Of a stretch of 64,000 nt of DNA, positions 8,476-17,932 are shown one piece after another. Location: contig NZ_CAJZAR010000095.1 of assembly GCF_914484835.1 (NCBI RefSeq), positions 53,717-117,716 on the forward strand, written 5' to 3'. A program made the translations under genes and the position numbers. Position 1 is the first letter of the stretch, and each line of letters starts with the position of its first letter. Below the pieces are notes generated by a model. It was given only the letters and a program-made list of their open reading frames with translations, did no database searches and was not told the DNA's origin. Source of the stretch: Paraburkholderia tropica (lineage in GTDB: Bacteria > Pseudomonadota > Gammaproteobacteria > Burkholderiales > Burkholderiaceae).

Positions 8476-9285
8476 TCAGGAGCCTTTGAACGCGGCGGGC
8501 GCTTCGGCGGGCGACACCGGCACCGGCACGGCGGGTTCGAAGCTGCCGGCGGCGGGAATACTGGAGCCGGCGGCCGTAGCCGGGACGCCGTTCTGACCGG
8601 ACGAGCCCGGTTGCACGGGCAGCGCGGGAGACGGCGCGCCATTGACGCCCGAAGCGCCGGCCGCGGTGCGCGAATGGGCGCGGTGCTCGCGTTCGTTCAC
8701 GAGGCGCTCGATGTCGCGGATTTCGCTCTTGTTGCCGCTCGGCGGCGCGCTGACGACCGTGCGGCGCTTGCGCTCGCTGGCCGCGAGCTTCGCCTTCTGT
8801 TCGTCGGAGAGTTCCTGATACGCCTTCCACGCGCGCTGACGCGCCTGTGGGGGCAGTTCCTTCGAGACCTGATAGTTTTCACGCGCGACGCGGCGCTGCT
8901 CGGGCGTCATGCGGACCCATTCGGCCATGCGCTCCTGCAAGCGCTTTTGCGCTTCGGGCGTCATTTTCGGGTAACGTGCGGCGATCCGCAGCCATTTGCG
9001 CTTGCGTTCGTCGCTGAAACGGTCCCATTCGCCGGCGAACGGCGCGAGTGCGACGCGCTGTGCGTCGCTCAGGCGCGACCAGGCGAGCGGACTGCCGTTG
9101 TCAGGCTGCGGCGCGGCGGCGGGCTCAACGGCGCTGGAGGCGGAGCCGGGCGCGGGCGCGTTCGCCGCGTTGGCGGCTTCCGGCGCGGCGAGCTCGGGAT
9201 GAAAGCGCGGGTAGGTTGCCGCGTACGACACCAGCGCCGCGACCACAGATCCAATGACAACGGCCAGGCCGCGCTTGTAACTCAC
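8476..9285 (-). CDS. DUF3106 protein, exported, with LTPEQ-type repeats
   Basis: 269 aa, GTG start with GGGGGA about 10 bases before it. An N-terminal signal or anchor (GLAVVIGSVVAALVSYAAT) precedes a helical domain with repeated W/L-(S/T)-x-x-(Q/E)-(R/K) units such as LSDAQR, FSDERKRKW, MTPEAQKR, MTPEQRR and LSDEQK, reminiscent of periplasmic CpxP/Spy-like proteins. The last ~80 residues are Ala/Pro/Ser-rich. Third gene of a sigma factor-DUF3619-DUF3106 operon, 25 bp after DUF3619. An envelope role under that sigma factor is inference. Confidence 0.85.
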   Translation of the reverse strand: MSYKRGLAVVIGSVVAALVSYAATYPRFHPELAAPEAANAANAPAPGSASSAVEPAAAPQPDNGSPLAWSRLSDAQRVALAPFAGEWDRFSDERKRKWLRIAARYPKMTPEAQKRLQERMAEWVRMTPEQRRVARENYQVSKELPPQARQRAWKAYQELSDEQKAKLAASERKRRTVVSAPPSGNKSEIRDIERLVNEREHRAHSRTAAGASGVNGAPSPALPVQPGSSGQNGVPATAAGSSIPAAGSFEPAVPVPVSPAEAPAAFKGS

Positions 9286-9310
9286 CCCGACAATCCCCCG
9301 GTTTTTCGTG

Positions 9311-9742
9311 TTAGTGCGAGCGCGACAGGTACGCGTTGAAGCCGTGATCGAGATAGGCCGTGAGCGGCAGATCGTCGCTCAGCATGGCCGCGTCGATATC
9401 GGCGAGTTCCGCAGTACGTTGCTGGTCTTCGAAGTAGGCGATCGCGAAGAGTCCGGCCACCAGCGCGGCGAGCGGCCAGGCGAGCGCGAAGCGCGCGAGC
9501 GCCGAACGGCGGCGCGGCGCCGGCAGGCCGCCCGGCACGCCACCGATGGCGCCGACACCCGCGGCGGCCAGCGCCGGCGCGCGCACGAGCACCGGCTCGG
9601 CCTTCTTGCGGGCGAGCGCGGCCTTGCGGGCGGCGGACAATCGGACAGTGGTGGCAGAGGGCAGGCTGGCGGCGCTCTCGTCGAGCGCGCGGCGCAGCTC
9701 CTGCACGAACTCTAGTTCTTGTTTATCGATAGCGGAGCTCAT
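9311..9742 (-). CDS. DUF3619 protein, single-pass membrane protein, possible anti-sigma
   Basis: 143 aa. A cytoplasmic-looking N terminus (ELEFVQELRRALDESAASLP) is followed by a basic region and one membrane helix at about residues 85-104, then a short outside tail. Its ATG overlaps the sigma factor stop as ATGA, the usual layout of ECF sigma/anti-sigma pairs. No zinc anti-sigma HxxxCxxC motif is visible, so the anti-sigma role rests on topology and coupling only. Confidence 0.82.
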   Translation of the reverse strand: MSSAIDKQELEFVQELRRALDESAASLPSATTVRLSAARKAALARKKAEPVLVRAPALAAAGVGAIGGVPGGLPAPRRRSALARFALAWPLAALVAGLFAIAYFEDQQRTAELADIDAAMLSDDLPLTAYLDHGFNAYLSRSH

Positions 9743-10302
9743 AGCGTGATTCCTTTGGCCTTGAGCGCCTGAGCCAGCGTGTGCGTGGCCCGCGAGCAGT
9801 GCGTTTTCACACTGCCCTCGGAACAGCCCATGGCAGCGGCGGTTTCGGCGACATCCATATCTTCCCAGTAACGCATCAGAAACGCCTCCCGTTGACGTGC
9901 TGGCAATTTCTGGATTTCGTCGTCGATGAGCTGGAGGACCTGGGCGCGCTCCATTTGCTGCTCGCTGCTCTCCGCGCCGGGGGAACCCGACTCGGCCTCG
10001 AAGGTTTCGAGCGGGTCGAAATCCTCGTCGTCGGCGCCGCTCAGCGAGGAGAACAGGCTCACCCACGTATTGCGTACTTTCTGCCGACGAAAATAGTCGT
10101 GCATCGTATTCTGCAGAATACGCTGGAAGAGCAGCGGGAGTTCGGCGGGGGTGCGGTCTCCGTATTTCTCGGCGAGCTTGATCATCGCGTCCTGCACGAT
10201 GTCGAGCGAGGCGTCGTCGTCGCGCACGGCGTAGACCGTCTGCTTGAACGCGCGTCTTTCGACGCCCGCCAGGAAATCGGCGAGTTCCTTGTCTGATGCC
10301 AT
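9739..10302 (-). CDS. ECF-type RNA polymerase sigma factor
   Basis: 187 aa. Region 2 includes ASLDIVQDAMIKLAEKYGD and LPLLFQRILQNTMHDYFRRQ; region 4 includes LPARQREAFLMRYWEDMD and CSEGSVKTHCSRATHTL, the -35 recognition helix. An acidic linker of about 40 residues (ADDEDFDPLETFEAESG) lies between them. Probably autoregulated with the two genes coupled downstream; the target promoter is not identified here. Start at 10302 fits family length. Confidence 0.92.
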   Translation of the reverse strand: MASDKELADFLAGVERRAFKQTVYAVRDDDASLDIVQDAMIKLAEKYGDRTPAELPLLFQRILQNTMHDYFRRQKVRNTWVSLFSSLSGADDEDFDPLETFEAESGSPGAESSEQQMERAQVLQLIDDEIQKLPARQREAFLMRYWEDMDVAETAAAMGCSEGSVKTHCSRATHTLAQALKAKGITL

Positions 10303-10772
10303 CCGTTGCAGGGCGCCGCCACCAGCGTACGCGTAATCGTTCGAAAAATGTCGTAAAACTCGCGGATGCTAGCAAATTTTCGCGCCGGCAGGTGAGCCGG
10401 CTGTCCGCGCAGCTGTTTCGCGTCAGGCCGGGCGCGGCTTGCGCGGGTGCGGCGGGGATCGTGTCCGGCGCCGCTGCCGCGCACTTTACCCGATCTGGAG
10501 CGTGTCGAGGCGTGCAAGTGCCACACTGGCGAATTCGGCACCCGCGCAACGTTTATGCCTGTCTTTCAAAAATGCACGGCGAATCGGCAATAAGCGCTTG
10601 ACCGAATGCTGTCGAGCCGCTATCTTCGACGGTTCGCAACATAAGTGACTGTCTCAATTGAGATGAGCCCAAGAAGCCCATCTGTCAACTGGACGCGCCG
10701 CTTGAACCCGAGCCACAAGCCCGGCAGAGAGCACCCGATCAATTTTTTGCCGAAAATTCGAAAGGTGAATGA
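10303..10772. other. 470-bp divergent intergenic region, sigma factor / ilvB
   Basis: No gene seen. Holds the divergent promoters for the sigma operon and ilvB. A 12-bp perfect palindrome, TCTCAATTGAGA, lies at 10652-10663. Several very short plus-strand ORFs are present but none is rich in Ile, Val or Leu codons, so a classical ilv attenuator peptide is not visible. The last of them (10663-10776, 37 codons) ends in ATGA overlap with the ilvB start. The ilvB ribosome site AAAGGTGA is at about 10761-10768. Confidence 0.6.
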
Positions 10773-12548
10773 ATGAACATGCCTAGCGCGGAATTCTCCA
10801 CGTCGGTCCCCCCCTCGCAAGAATCTGACCCTCAAGCTCACAACTCCATCGGCGGAACCGTGCTGATGAAGGCGCTCGCCGACGAGCAGGTCGAATTCAT
10901 CTGGGGTTATCCCGGCGGCTCGGTGCTCTACATTTACGACGAGCTGTACAAGCAGGACAAAATCCAGCACGTTCTCGTGCGCCACGAACAGGCAGCCGTG
11001 CACGCGGCCGACGCCTATGCGCGTTCGACCGGCAACGTCGGCGTGTGTCTCGTGACCTCGGGTCCTGGCGTCACCAACGCGGTGACCGGCATCGCAACGG
11101 CCTACATGGATTCGATCCCGATGGTGATCATCAGCGGCCAGGTGCCGACTGCTGCCATCGGTCAAGATGCGTTCCAGGAGTGCGATACGGTCGGCATCAC
11201 GCGTCCCTGCGTGAAGCACAACTTCCTCGTGAAGGACGTGCGCGACCTCGCCGCCACCGTCAAGAAAGCTTTCTACATTGCGCGCACCGGCCGTCCCGGC
11301 CCTGTGCTGATCGACATTCCGAAGGACGTGTCGAAGACGCCGTGCGCGTATGAACCGGTCAAGAGCGTGTCGCTGCGCTCGTATAACCCGGTCACCAAGG
11401 GCCATTCGGGGCAGATCCGCAAGGCGGTTTCGCTGCTCCTCTCGGCCAAGCGTCCGTACATCTACACCGGCGGCGGCATCATCCTCGCGGATGCGTCGCG
11501 CGAACTGAACCAGTTCGCCGACCTGCTCGGCTATCCGGTCACGAACACGCTGATGGGTCTGGGCGGCTATCGCGCGAGCGACCGCAAGTTCCTCGGCATG
11601 CTCGGCATGCACGGCACCTACGAAGCCAACATGGCGATGCAGCACTGCGACGTGCTGATCGCGATCGGCGCGCGCTTCGACGACCGCGTGATCGGCGACC
11701 CGGCGCACTTCGCGTCGCGTCCGCGCAAGATCATTCACATCGACATCGACCCCTCGTCGATCTCGAAGCGCGTGAAGGTCGATATCCCCATCGTCGGCGA
11801 CGTCAAGGAAGTGCTCAAGGAGCTCATCGAGCAGCTTCAGCACGCCGAACACGGTCCCGATACGGCGGCTCTGGCCGACTGGTGGAAGGACATCGAAGGC
11901 TGGCGTGAAAAGAACTGCCTGAAGTTCGACCGTTCGAGCGAGATCATCAAGCCGCAGTACGTGGTCGAAAAGGCGTGGGAACTCACGGGCGGCAACGCCT
12001 TCGTGTGTTCGGACGTCGGCCAGCACCAGATGTGGGCCGCGCAGTTCTACCGCTTCAACCAGCCGCGCCGCTGGATCAACTCCGGTGGTCTCGGCACGAT
12101 GGGCTTCGGCCTGCCGGCGGCGATGGGCGTGAAGATGGCCCACCCCGACGACGATGTGCTGTGCATCACGGGCGAAGGCTCGATCCAGATGTGCATTCAG
12201 GAGCTGTCGACCTGCAAGCAGTACGACACGCCCGTGAAGATCATTTCGCTGAACAACCGCTACCTCGGCATGGTCCGCCAGTGGCAGCAGATTGAATACA
12301 GCAAGCGCTATTCGCATTCGTACATGGATGCGCTGCCTGACTTCGTGAAGCTCGCCGAAGCGTTCGGCCACGTCGGCATGCGGATCGAAAAGACGGCCGA
12401 TGTGGAGCCGGCGCTCAAAGAAGCGCTGCGCCTGAAGGACCGCACGGTGTTCCTCGATTTCCAGACCGACCCTTCCGAAAACGTCTGGCCGATGGTTCAG
12501 GCCGGCAAGGGCATCACCGAGATGCTGCTCGGCTCGGAAGACCTGTAA
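10773..12548 (+). CDS. ilvB: Acetolactate synthase, large (catalytic) subunit
   Basis: 591 aa thiamine diphosphate enzyme making acetolactate or acetohydroxybutyrate, first common step to Val, Leu and Ile. Seen: the catalytic Glu in VRHEQAAVHAAD (Glu72), FAD/ThDP central domains, and the ThDP-Mg motif beginning GEGSIQMC and closing with SLNNRYLGM. Full length. Starts operon ilvB-ilvH-ilvC; 115 bp separate it from ilvH. ilvB and ilvI are both used for this subunit in related genomes. Confidence 0.96.
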   Translation: MNMPSAEFSTSVPPSQESDPQAHNSIGGTVLMKALADEQVEFIWGYPGGSVLYIYDELYKQDKIQHVLVRHEQAAVHAADAYARSTGNVGVCLVTSGPGVTNAVTGIATAYMDSIPMVIISGQVPTAAIGQDAFQECDTVGITRPCVKHNFLVKDVRDLAATVKKAFYIARTGRPGPVLIDIPKDVSKTPCAYEPVKSVSLRSYNPVTKGHSGQIRKAVSLLLSAKRPYIYTGGGIILADASRELNQFADLLGYPVTNTLMGLGGYRASDRKFLGMLGMHGTYEANMAMQHCDVLIAIGARFDDRVIGDPAHFASRPRKIIHIDIDPSSISKRVKVDIPIVGDVKEVLKELIEQLQHAEHGPDTAALADWWKDIEGWREKNCLKFDRSSEIIKPQYVVEKAWELTGGNAFVCSDVGQHQMWAAQFYRFNQPRRWINSGGLGTMGFGLPAAMGVKMAHPDDDVLCITGEGSIQMCIQELSTCKQYDTPVKIISLNNRYLGMVRQWQQIEYSKRYSHSYMDALPDFVKLAEAFGHVGMRIEKTADVEPALKEALRLKDRTVFLDFQTDPSENVWPMVQAGKGITEMLLGSEDL

Positions 12549-12663
12549 CGGTATTTGCACGGCGCCGTTCCAACCCCGCGCGGCGCGCGTCCACACAACG
12601 GGCGCGCGGGTTCGCGGGGAAGGGCGGCAGTCACGCTCAACTGGATAAATCGCGGATCACATC

Positions 12664-13155
12664 ATGAGACACATCATTTCCGTTCTGCTGGAAAACGAGC
12701 CGGGCGCGCTGTCGCGCGTCGTCGGACTCTTCTCCGCACGCGGCTACAACATTGAAACCTTGACGGTGGCGCCGACCGAAGACCGTTCGCTGTCGCGCAT
12801 GACCATCGTTTCCATTGGCTCGGACGACGTGATCGAACAGATCACGAAGCATCTGAACCGCCTGATCGAGGTGGTGAAAGTGGTCGACCTTACCGAGGGC
12901 GCCCACATCGAGCGCGAGCTAATGCTGATCAAGGTAAGGGCGGTCGGCAAGGAACGTGAGGAGATGAAGCGGATGGCGGATATTTTCCGTGGCCGCATCA
13001 TCGACGTCACCGAAAAGACCTACACGATCGAACTGACGGGTGCGAGCGACAAGCTCGACGCGTTCATCGAGGCGCTCGACGCCACCGCGATTCTCGAAAC
13101 CGTCCGCACGGGCGGCTCGGGCATCGGGCGCGGAGAGCGCATTCTGAAGGTGTGA
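12664..13155 (+). CDS. ilvH: Acetolactate synthase, small (regulatory) subunit
   Basis: 163 aa, normal IlvH/IlvN length. N-terminal ACT domain (MRHIISVLLENEPGALSRVV, residues 1-20, then GYNIETLTV) binds valine for feedback inhibition; the C-terminal domain activates the catalytic subunit. ATG at 12664 is directly at the start of the ACT fold. Between ilvB and ilvC in a conserved order, so expected to assemble with the product of 10773-12548. Confidence 0.96.
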   Translation: MRHIISVLLENEPGALSRVVGLFSARGYNIETLTVAPTEDRSLSRMTIVSIGSDDVIEQITKHLNRLIEVVKVVDLTEGAHIERELMLIKVRAVGKEREEMKRMADIFRGRIIDVTEKTYTIELTGASDKLDAFIEALDATAILETVRTGGSGIGRGERILKV

Positions 13156-13186
13156 CCCGACTCAGTCGATCTTGCACCGAAACTTG

Positions 13187-13214
13187 ACCGGATGCGTTTT
13201 TGATCGCATCCGGT
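13187..13214 (+). repeat. Perfect 10-bp inverted repeat in the ilvH-ilvC gap
   Basis: ACCGGATGCG (13187-13196), 8-nt loop with five T, then CGCATCCGGT (13205-13214). Could be an RNA processing or partial termination hairpin between ilvH and ilvC; the T run lies in the loop rather than after the stem, so it is not a classical terminator. Confidence 0.75.
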
Positions 13215-13269
13215 GCAGCAAAGCTAATAGCAGTACCGAAATTCACCAGACTCTCGCCAAGGAACCAAC

Positions 13270-14286
<1,017 letters not shown>

Positions 14287-14349
14287 TCTGACGGACTGAG
14301 TACGACCTCGCGTGCGGTTTTGCGCCGCTTCGCGACAACGAGTACCAAC

Positions 14350-14387
14350 AAAAGCCGCCCAGGTGGGACGAACCCTGGGCGGCTTTT
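14350..14387 (+). terminator. Rho-independent terminator of ilvBHC
   Basis: AAAAGCCGCCCAGG and CCTGGGCGGCTTTT form a 14-bp stem around a short loop, ending in T4. Nearly symmetric, so may also act on the other strand. Confidence 0.92.
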
Positions 14388-14395
14388 GCTATCCT
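14387..14395 (+). promoter_or_regulatory. Possible extended -10 (TGCTATCCT) for the intron/psd
   Basis: TG-C-TATCCT directly after the ilvC terminator. Transcription would begin at about 14402, within a few bases of the intron 5' end at 14406. No convincing -35, so low confidence. Confidence 0.35.
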
Positions 14396-15449
14396 ACGGT
14401 TTTTAGTGCGACACGCACGCTCGTGTCCGTCAGCCCCACGTTACGGGGCATCGACTAGAGGGTTATTGAAACGGCCTTGGCCGGATCACCATGCCCTCCG
14501 CAGGCGGCCTCCTTGTGGGCCGCAATTTTGAGAAGTAGACGTGCTCTTCATGAGCACGCTTTTTAGTGAAAGCGGGACTCGGTGCAGTTGGCCGATTACC
14601 GCATTGCATTGACCTGATTACCGTCAGGTCCCGCCCAGTCAGCGGCTTCATCTCCGCCGACAGGGTGGGGTGATGTTTGCAATTCCTGCGCCGTCAGGCA
14701 ACGGAGTCGCTAGACGATACGAGCGAAAGTTCGGTGTGTCATTGTTCGAACTCACTGGCATTACAGGTGAGTAGCGAACCTGCTGTACGACCAGCAGTAG
14801 CCTAGGAAGACATGCGTCACTGGCAACGGTGGGGTGTGAAGCTCTTCTGACAATGTAGCCCCCGGAAGTTCGGGCGGATGACTGTCGCGAGACAGTCGTC
14901 CGGAGACTCCAAGCAGCGCAGGGGTCGAGGAGCTAGGCTGGCTGATATGGTTAACGTATGTGAACTGCTGATAAACCTCGTAAGTAGGACGGTGCCAAAG
15001 CTGCTGACAGGCATCAACCAAACGGTGTGCGGTCGGATAGCCCGCTTGAAATTCGGGTTACGTCGTCGGAGACCGCCGGGGGATAGGCAGAACCTAAGTC
15101 GGTCGTGTGACATGCCGGGAACGTGGTAAGCCTGTATGGTCGCCAGTGCAGCATGGCTGGCAGGCGAACCGTGAGGAACGCTGTGGATTGTGCAGGTATG
15201 GGATGACGGAGAAAGCGAAAGCCGGGTTGTAACGATCCGGATAGGGGTTGAGACATTACCCCACGCGAAAGCGGGCAGACTTCCGTCTGGTCTACCGTCG
15301 CAAGATGGCTGACTGACCCCTTAGCAAAAAGTGAAACTGCCGGGCTTCCGGATCGGCAGTGATGTTCTTATCCCAAGCGGGAGCAAAGCGCTCCCGTAAG
15401 GGACGTGTTGCTCTCCGCGGAGGATCACTTCTTCGACTAGGAGAGCAGC

Positions 15450-17150
15450 ATGAGAGTATCTGTCCGTAAGGATGGGTCTGCGCTTTCCCACGCGCCGGAC
15501 AACTGGTACGCCGTAGATTGGCGGCGGGTTGAACGGAATGTGAGAGGGATGCAGGTTCGAATTGCGAAGGCGACGCGGGAAGGCAACTGGCGCAAAGGGA
15601 GAGCTTTGCAAAGGATGCTGACTCGCACGTTGTCCGCAAAGCTGTACGCGGTACGACGTGTTACGCAGAACCAAGGTGCGCGGACGGCGGGAGTCGATCG
15701 CGAACTGTGGGATTCGCCTGAGAGCCGATGGGAAGCTGTCGGCAAATTGAAGCGGCGTGGATATAAGCCTCTGCCCTTACGCAGAGTCTTTATCCCTAAG
15801 GCCAATGGGAAGGAACGCCCTCTGGGCATTCCGACCATGCGGGACAGAGCGATGCAAGCTCTGTATCTGCTGGCCTTGGAGCCAGTGGCAGAGTCCACGA
15901 GCGACCCGAACTCGTATGGGTTCAGAATCAATCGCTCCACGGCTGACGCCATGTCACAGATATTTGTTGCCATGTCCCAGAAGGGCTCCGCCCGATGGGT
16001 ATTGGAGGCGGATATCAAGGGATGCTTCGATTACATCAGTCACGACTGGTTGATAAGCCATGTCCTTATGGACAAGGAAATCCTCCGGAAGTGGCTGAAG
16101 GCTGGTTTGATTTACAAAGGCCAGCTACAGGCGACAGAGGCCGGTACGCCGCAGGGAGGCATCATCTCCCCGACGTTGGCTAACGTGACGCTGAACGGAC
16201 TGGAGCGAGAACTGATTGCGCAACTAGTTGCGAAATTCGGGATCGCGAAGGCGAAGAAGCTGAAGGTAAATGTGGTGCGGTACGCGGATGACTTCGTGAT
16301 TACCGGCGACTCGCGAGAGGTGCTGGAGCGTGAAGTCAGACCTTGGGTGGAAGCATTCCTCGCGGTACGAGGCTTGCGGCTCTCTGAGGAGAAAACGCGC
16401 ATCGCGCATATTGACGAAGGCTTCGACTTCCTAGGGTGGAATTTCCGGAAGTACTCGGGAAAGCTACTCATCAAACCGAGCAAGAAGAACGCGCAAGCGT
16501 TCTATCGCAAGGTATCGGAGACGATCAGCGGCAATAAGACGGTGCGGCAGGAGGATTTGATCCAACTGCTGAACCCGATGCTACGAGGTTGGGCGCAGTA
16601 TCACAGCCGCGTGGTGGCCAAGCAGGCGTACTCCCGCATGGAGTCTCTAGTCTTTCGGAGACTCTGGTGGTGGTCGAAACGGCGACATCCGAACAAGGGT
16701 GCTGGCTGGGTGCGAAAGAAGTACTTCCACTCAGACGGCGACCGCGCGTGGATCTTTGCTGTTCCCGTGGTTCGAGACGATGGCAGTAAAGGCCTGAACG
16801 AGTTGTATCAGCTGCGCGATACATCAATCAGGCGGCACAGGAAGATCAAAGGCGACTTCAATCCCTTTGATCCTGAGTGGGAGCAGTATGGCGAGCAGTT
16901 GCGTCAGGCACGCATGGAAGGATCAATGCGGCACCGGAAGCAATGGGTATCGCTGTACATGTCGCAGGGCGGTTTATGTGCGCACTGTGGCGGTGCTTTG
17001 ACGAAGGAGACGGGCTGGCACAACCATCACCTGGAATATCGGGTGCATGGGGGTTCTGATGCTCTGTTCAACCGAGTGCTACTACATCCCGACTGTCACC
17101 GGCAGGTGCATGTAGGTAAAATTGCGCTAACTAAGCCGGCCCGGTCATAA
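15450..17150 (+). CDS. ltrA: Group II intron reverse transcriptase / maturase with HNH endonuclease
   Basis: 566 aa, intact. N-terminal RT-0/RT_N segment, then RT motifs: GVDRELWD (81-88), PLGIPTMRDRAMQ (124-136), the catalytic Asp in VLEADIKGCFDYI (184-196), GTPQGGIISPTLANV (232-246) and RYADDFVITG (277-286). The maturase X domain follows (MLRGWAQYHS, 377-386). The C-terminal HNH zinc domain has CAHCGG (510-515), HNHH (524-527), and DCHRQVH (548-554). It assists splicing and retrohoming. Good ribosome site AGGAG before the ATG. All catalytic residues seem present, so the intron may be mobile. Confidence 0.94.
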   Translation: MRVSVRKDGSALSHAPDNWYAVDWRRVERNVRGMQVRIAKATREGNWRKGRALQRMLTRTLSAKLYAVRRVTQNQGARTAGVDRELWDSPESRWEAVGKLKRRGYKPLPLRRVFIPKANGKERPLGIPTMRDRAMQALYLLALEPVAESTSDPNSYGFRINRSTADAMSQIFVAMSQKGSARWVLEADIKGCFDYISHDWLISHVLMDKEILRKWLKAGLIYKGQLQATEAGTPQGGIISPTLANVTLNGLERELIAQLVAKFGIAKAKKLKVNVVRYADDFVITGDSREVLEREVRPWVEAFLAVRGLRLSEEKTRIAHIDEGFDFLGWNFRKYSGKLLIKPSKKNAQAFYRKVSETISGNKTVRQEDLIQLLNPMLRGWAQYHSRVVAKQAYSRMESLVFRRLWWWSKRRHPNKGAGWVRKKYFHSDGDRAWIFAVPVVRDDGSKGLNELYQLRDTSIRRHRKIKGDFNPFDPEWEQYGEQLRQARMEGSMRHRKQWVSLYMSQGGLCAHCGGALTKETGWHNHHLEYRVHGGSDALFNRVLLHPDCHRQVHVGKIALTKPARS

Positions 17151-17173
17151 GACTGGGCTTTGATCGTAGATTG

Positions 17174-17207
17174 GAGCCGTATGCGGGGAAACTCGCACGT
17201 ACGGTTC
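17174..17207 (+). ncRNA. Group II intron domain V
   Basis: 34-nt hairpin starting GAGCCGT and ending ACGGTTC, GAAA tetraloop in the middle, 23 bp after the maturase stop. Matches the size and shape of catalytic domain V. Confidence 0.92.
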
Positions 17208-17210
17208 TTA

Positions 17211-17248
17211 GGGGGCTCTCTTTCCGCGAGGAAGGGGGGCTACCCTCC
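17211..17248 (+). ncRNA. Group II intron domain VI with branch-point A
   Basis: Hairpin capped by GCGA (17226-17229), upper stem 17216-17225 with 17230-17239, lower stem GGGGG with CCCTC (17243-17247). The unpaired A at 17242 in GGCTACCC is the likely branch site. Confidence 0.8.
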
Positions 17249-17267
17249 AAATAACAGCGAAGCCACC

Positions 17268-17921
17268 ATGAATTACCCTCATCCGATCATCGCGCGCGAA
17301 GGCTGGCCGTTCATCGCCATTGCGGCCGTCGTGGCGCTCTTGATCCATGCGGTCGCAGGCTTCGGACTCGCATGGCCGTTCTGGCTGATCCTGATCTTCG
17401 TCGTCCAGTTCTTCCGCGATCCGCCGCGCCCGATTCCCACCCAGGCCAACGCCGTCCTGTGCCCCGCTGACGGCCGCATCGTCGCCGTGGAAACCGCGCA
17501 CGACCCGTATGCCAACCGTGAAGCGCTGAAGATCAGCGTGTTCATGAACGTCTTCAATGTCCATTCGCAACGCTCGCCCGTCGACGGCGCTGTCGCGAAG
17601 GTCGAATATTTCCCGGGCGCGTACCTGAACGCCGCCATCGACAAGGCGTCGACCGAGAACGAACGCAACGCCGTCGTGCTGACGATGGCCGACGGCACGA
17701 CCGTCACCTCGGTGCAGATCGCCGGCCTGATCGCCCGCCGCATTCTTTGCTACGTGCGCGCAGGCGAGCCGCTCTCGCGCGGCCAGCGCTACGGCTTCAT
17801 CCGCTTCGGCTCGCGCGTCGACGTGTATCTGCCGGTGGGTAGCCGTCCGCGCGTGTCGATCGGCGAGAAGGTGTCCGCCTCGTCGACGATCCTCGCCGAA
17901 TTGCCGACCCAATCGGCATAA
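17268..17921 (+). CDS. psd: Phosphatidylserine decarboxylase proenzyme
   Basis: 217 aa short-form PSD. Makes phosphatidylethanolamine from phosphatidylserine at the inner membrane. Seen: two hydrophobic segments at residues 15-48, NVFNVHSQRSPVDG (95-107) with the catalytic His, and RFGSRVDVYLP, where autocleavage between Gly181 and Ser182 forms the pyruvoyl group. Start at ATG 17268 matches the family; the in-frame extension upstream is intron sequence. Very weak ribosome site (AGCGAAGCC), and the intron lies about 15 bp upstream, so expression may depend on intron transcription or splicing. Operon with pssA 11 bp downstream. Confidence 0.95.
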   Translation: MNYPHPIIAREGWPFIAIAAVVALLIHAVAGFGLAWPFWLILIFVVQFFRDPPRPIPTQANAVLCPADGRIVAVETAHDPYANREALKISVFMNVFNVHSQRSPVDGAVAKVEYFPGAYLNAAIDKASTENERNAVVLTMADGTTVTSVQIAGLIARRILCYVRAGEPLSRGQRYGFIRFGSRVDVYLPVGSRPRVSIGEKVSASSTILAELPTQSA

Positions 17922-17932
17922 GGAGGGCAGGT

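Larger units (their letters stand above)
14406..17252 (+). mobile_element. Group II intron, apparently complete, ORF in domain IV
   Basis: Begins with the group II 5' consensus form GTGCG (14406) after the ilvC terminator. About 1 kb of structured, mostly ORF-free sequence follows (ribozyme domains I-III), then the intron-encoded protein (15450-17150), a 34-nt domain V (17174-17207) and a domain VI hairpin with a likely bulged branch-point A at 17242. The 3' end is probably within 17249-17255. A possible EBS1 (TGAAAGC, 14567-14573) can pair, with two G-U wobbles, to the last seven exon bases before 14406; this is tentative. HNH-bearing maturase and structure suggest a CL1/CL2-like lineage, not proven. 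Same strand as the flanking genes; about 15 bp from the psd ATG. Confidence 0.88.

Noticed and set aside
10663..10776. 37-codon ORF before ilvB as a gene
   Set aside because: No enrichment in branched-chain codons and codon use unlike the region; overlap with the ilvB start may be chance, so kept only as a finding.
10620..12596. 658-codon ORF antisense to ilvB
   Set aside because: Shadow of ilvB, with no ribosome site and no family match.
14463..15256. Several short ORFs in the first kilobase of the intron
   Set aside because: They lie in the structured ribozyme domains; none resembles a protein family.
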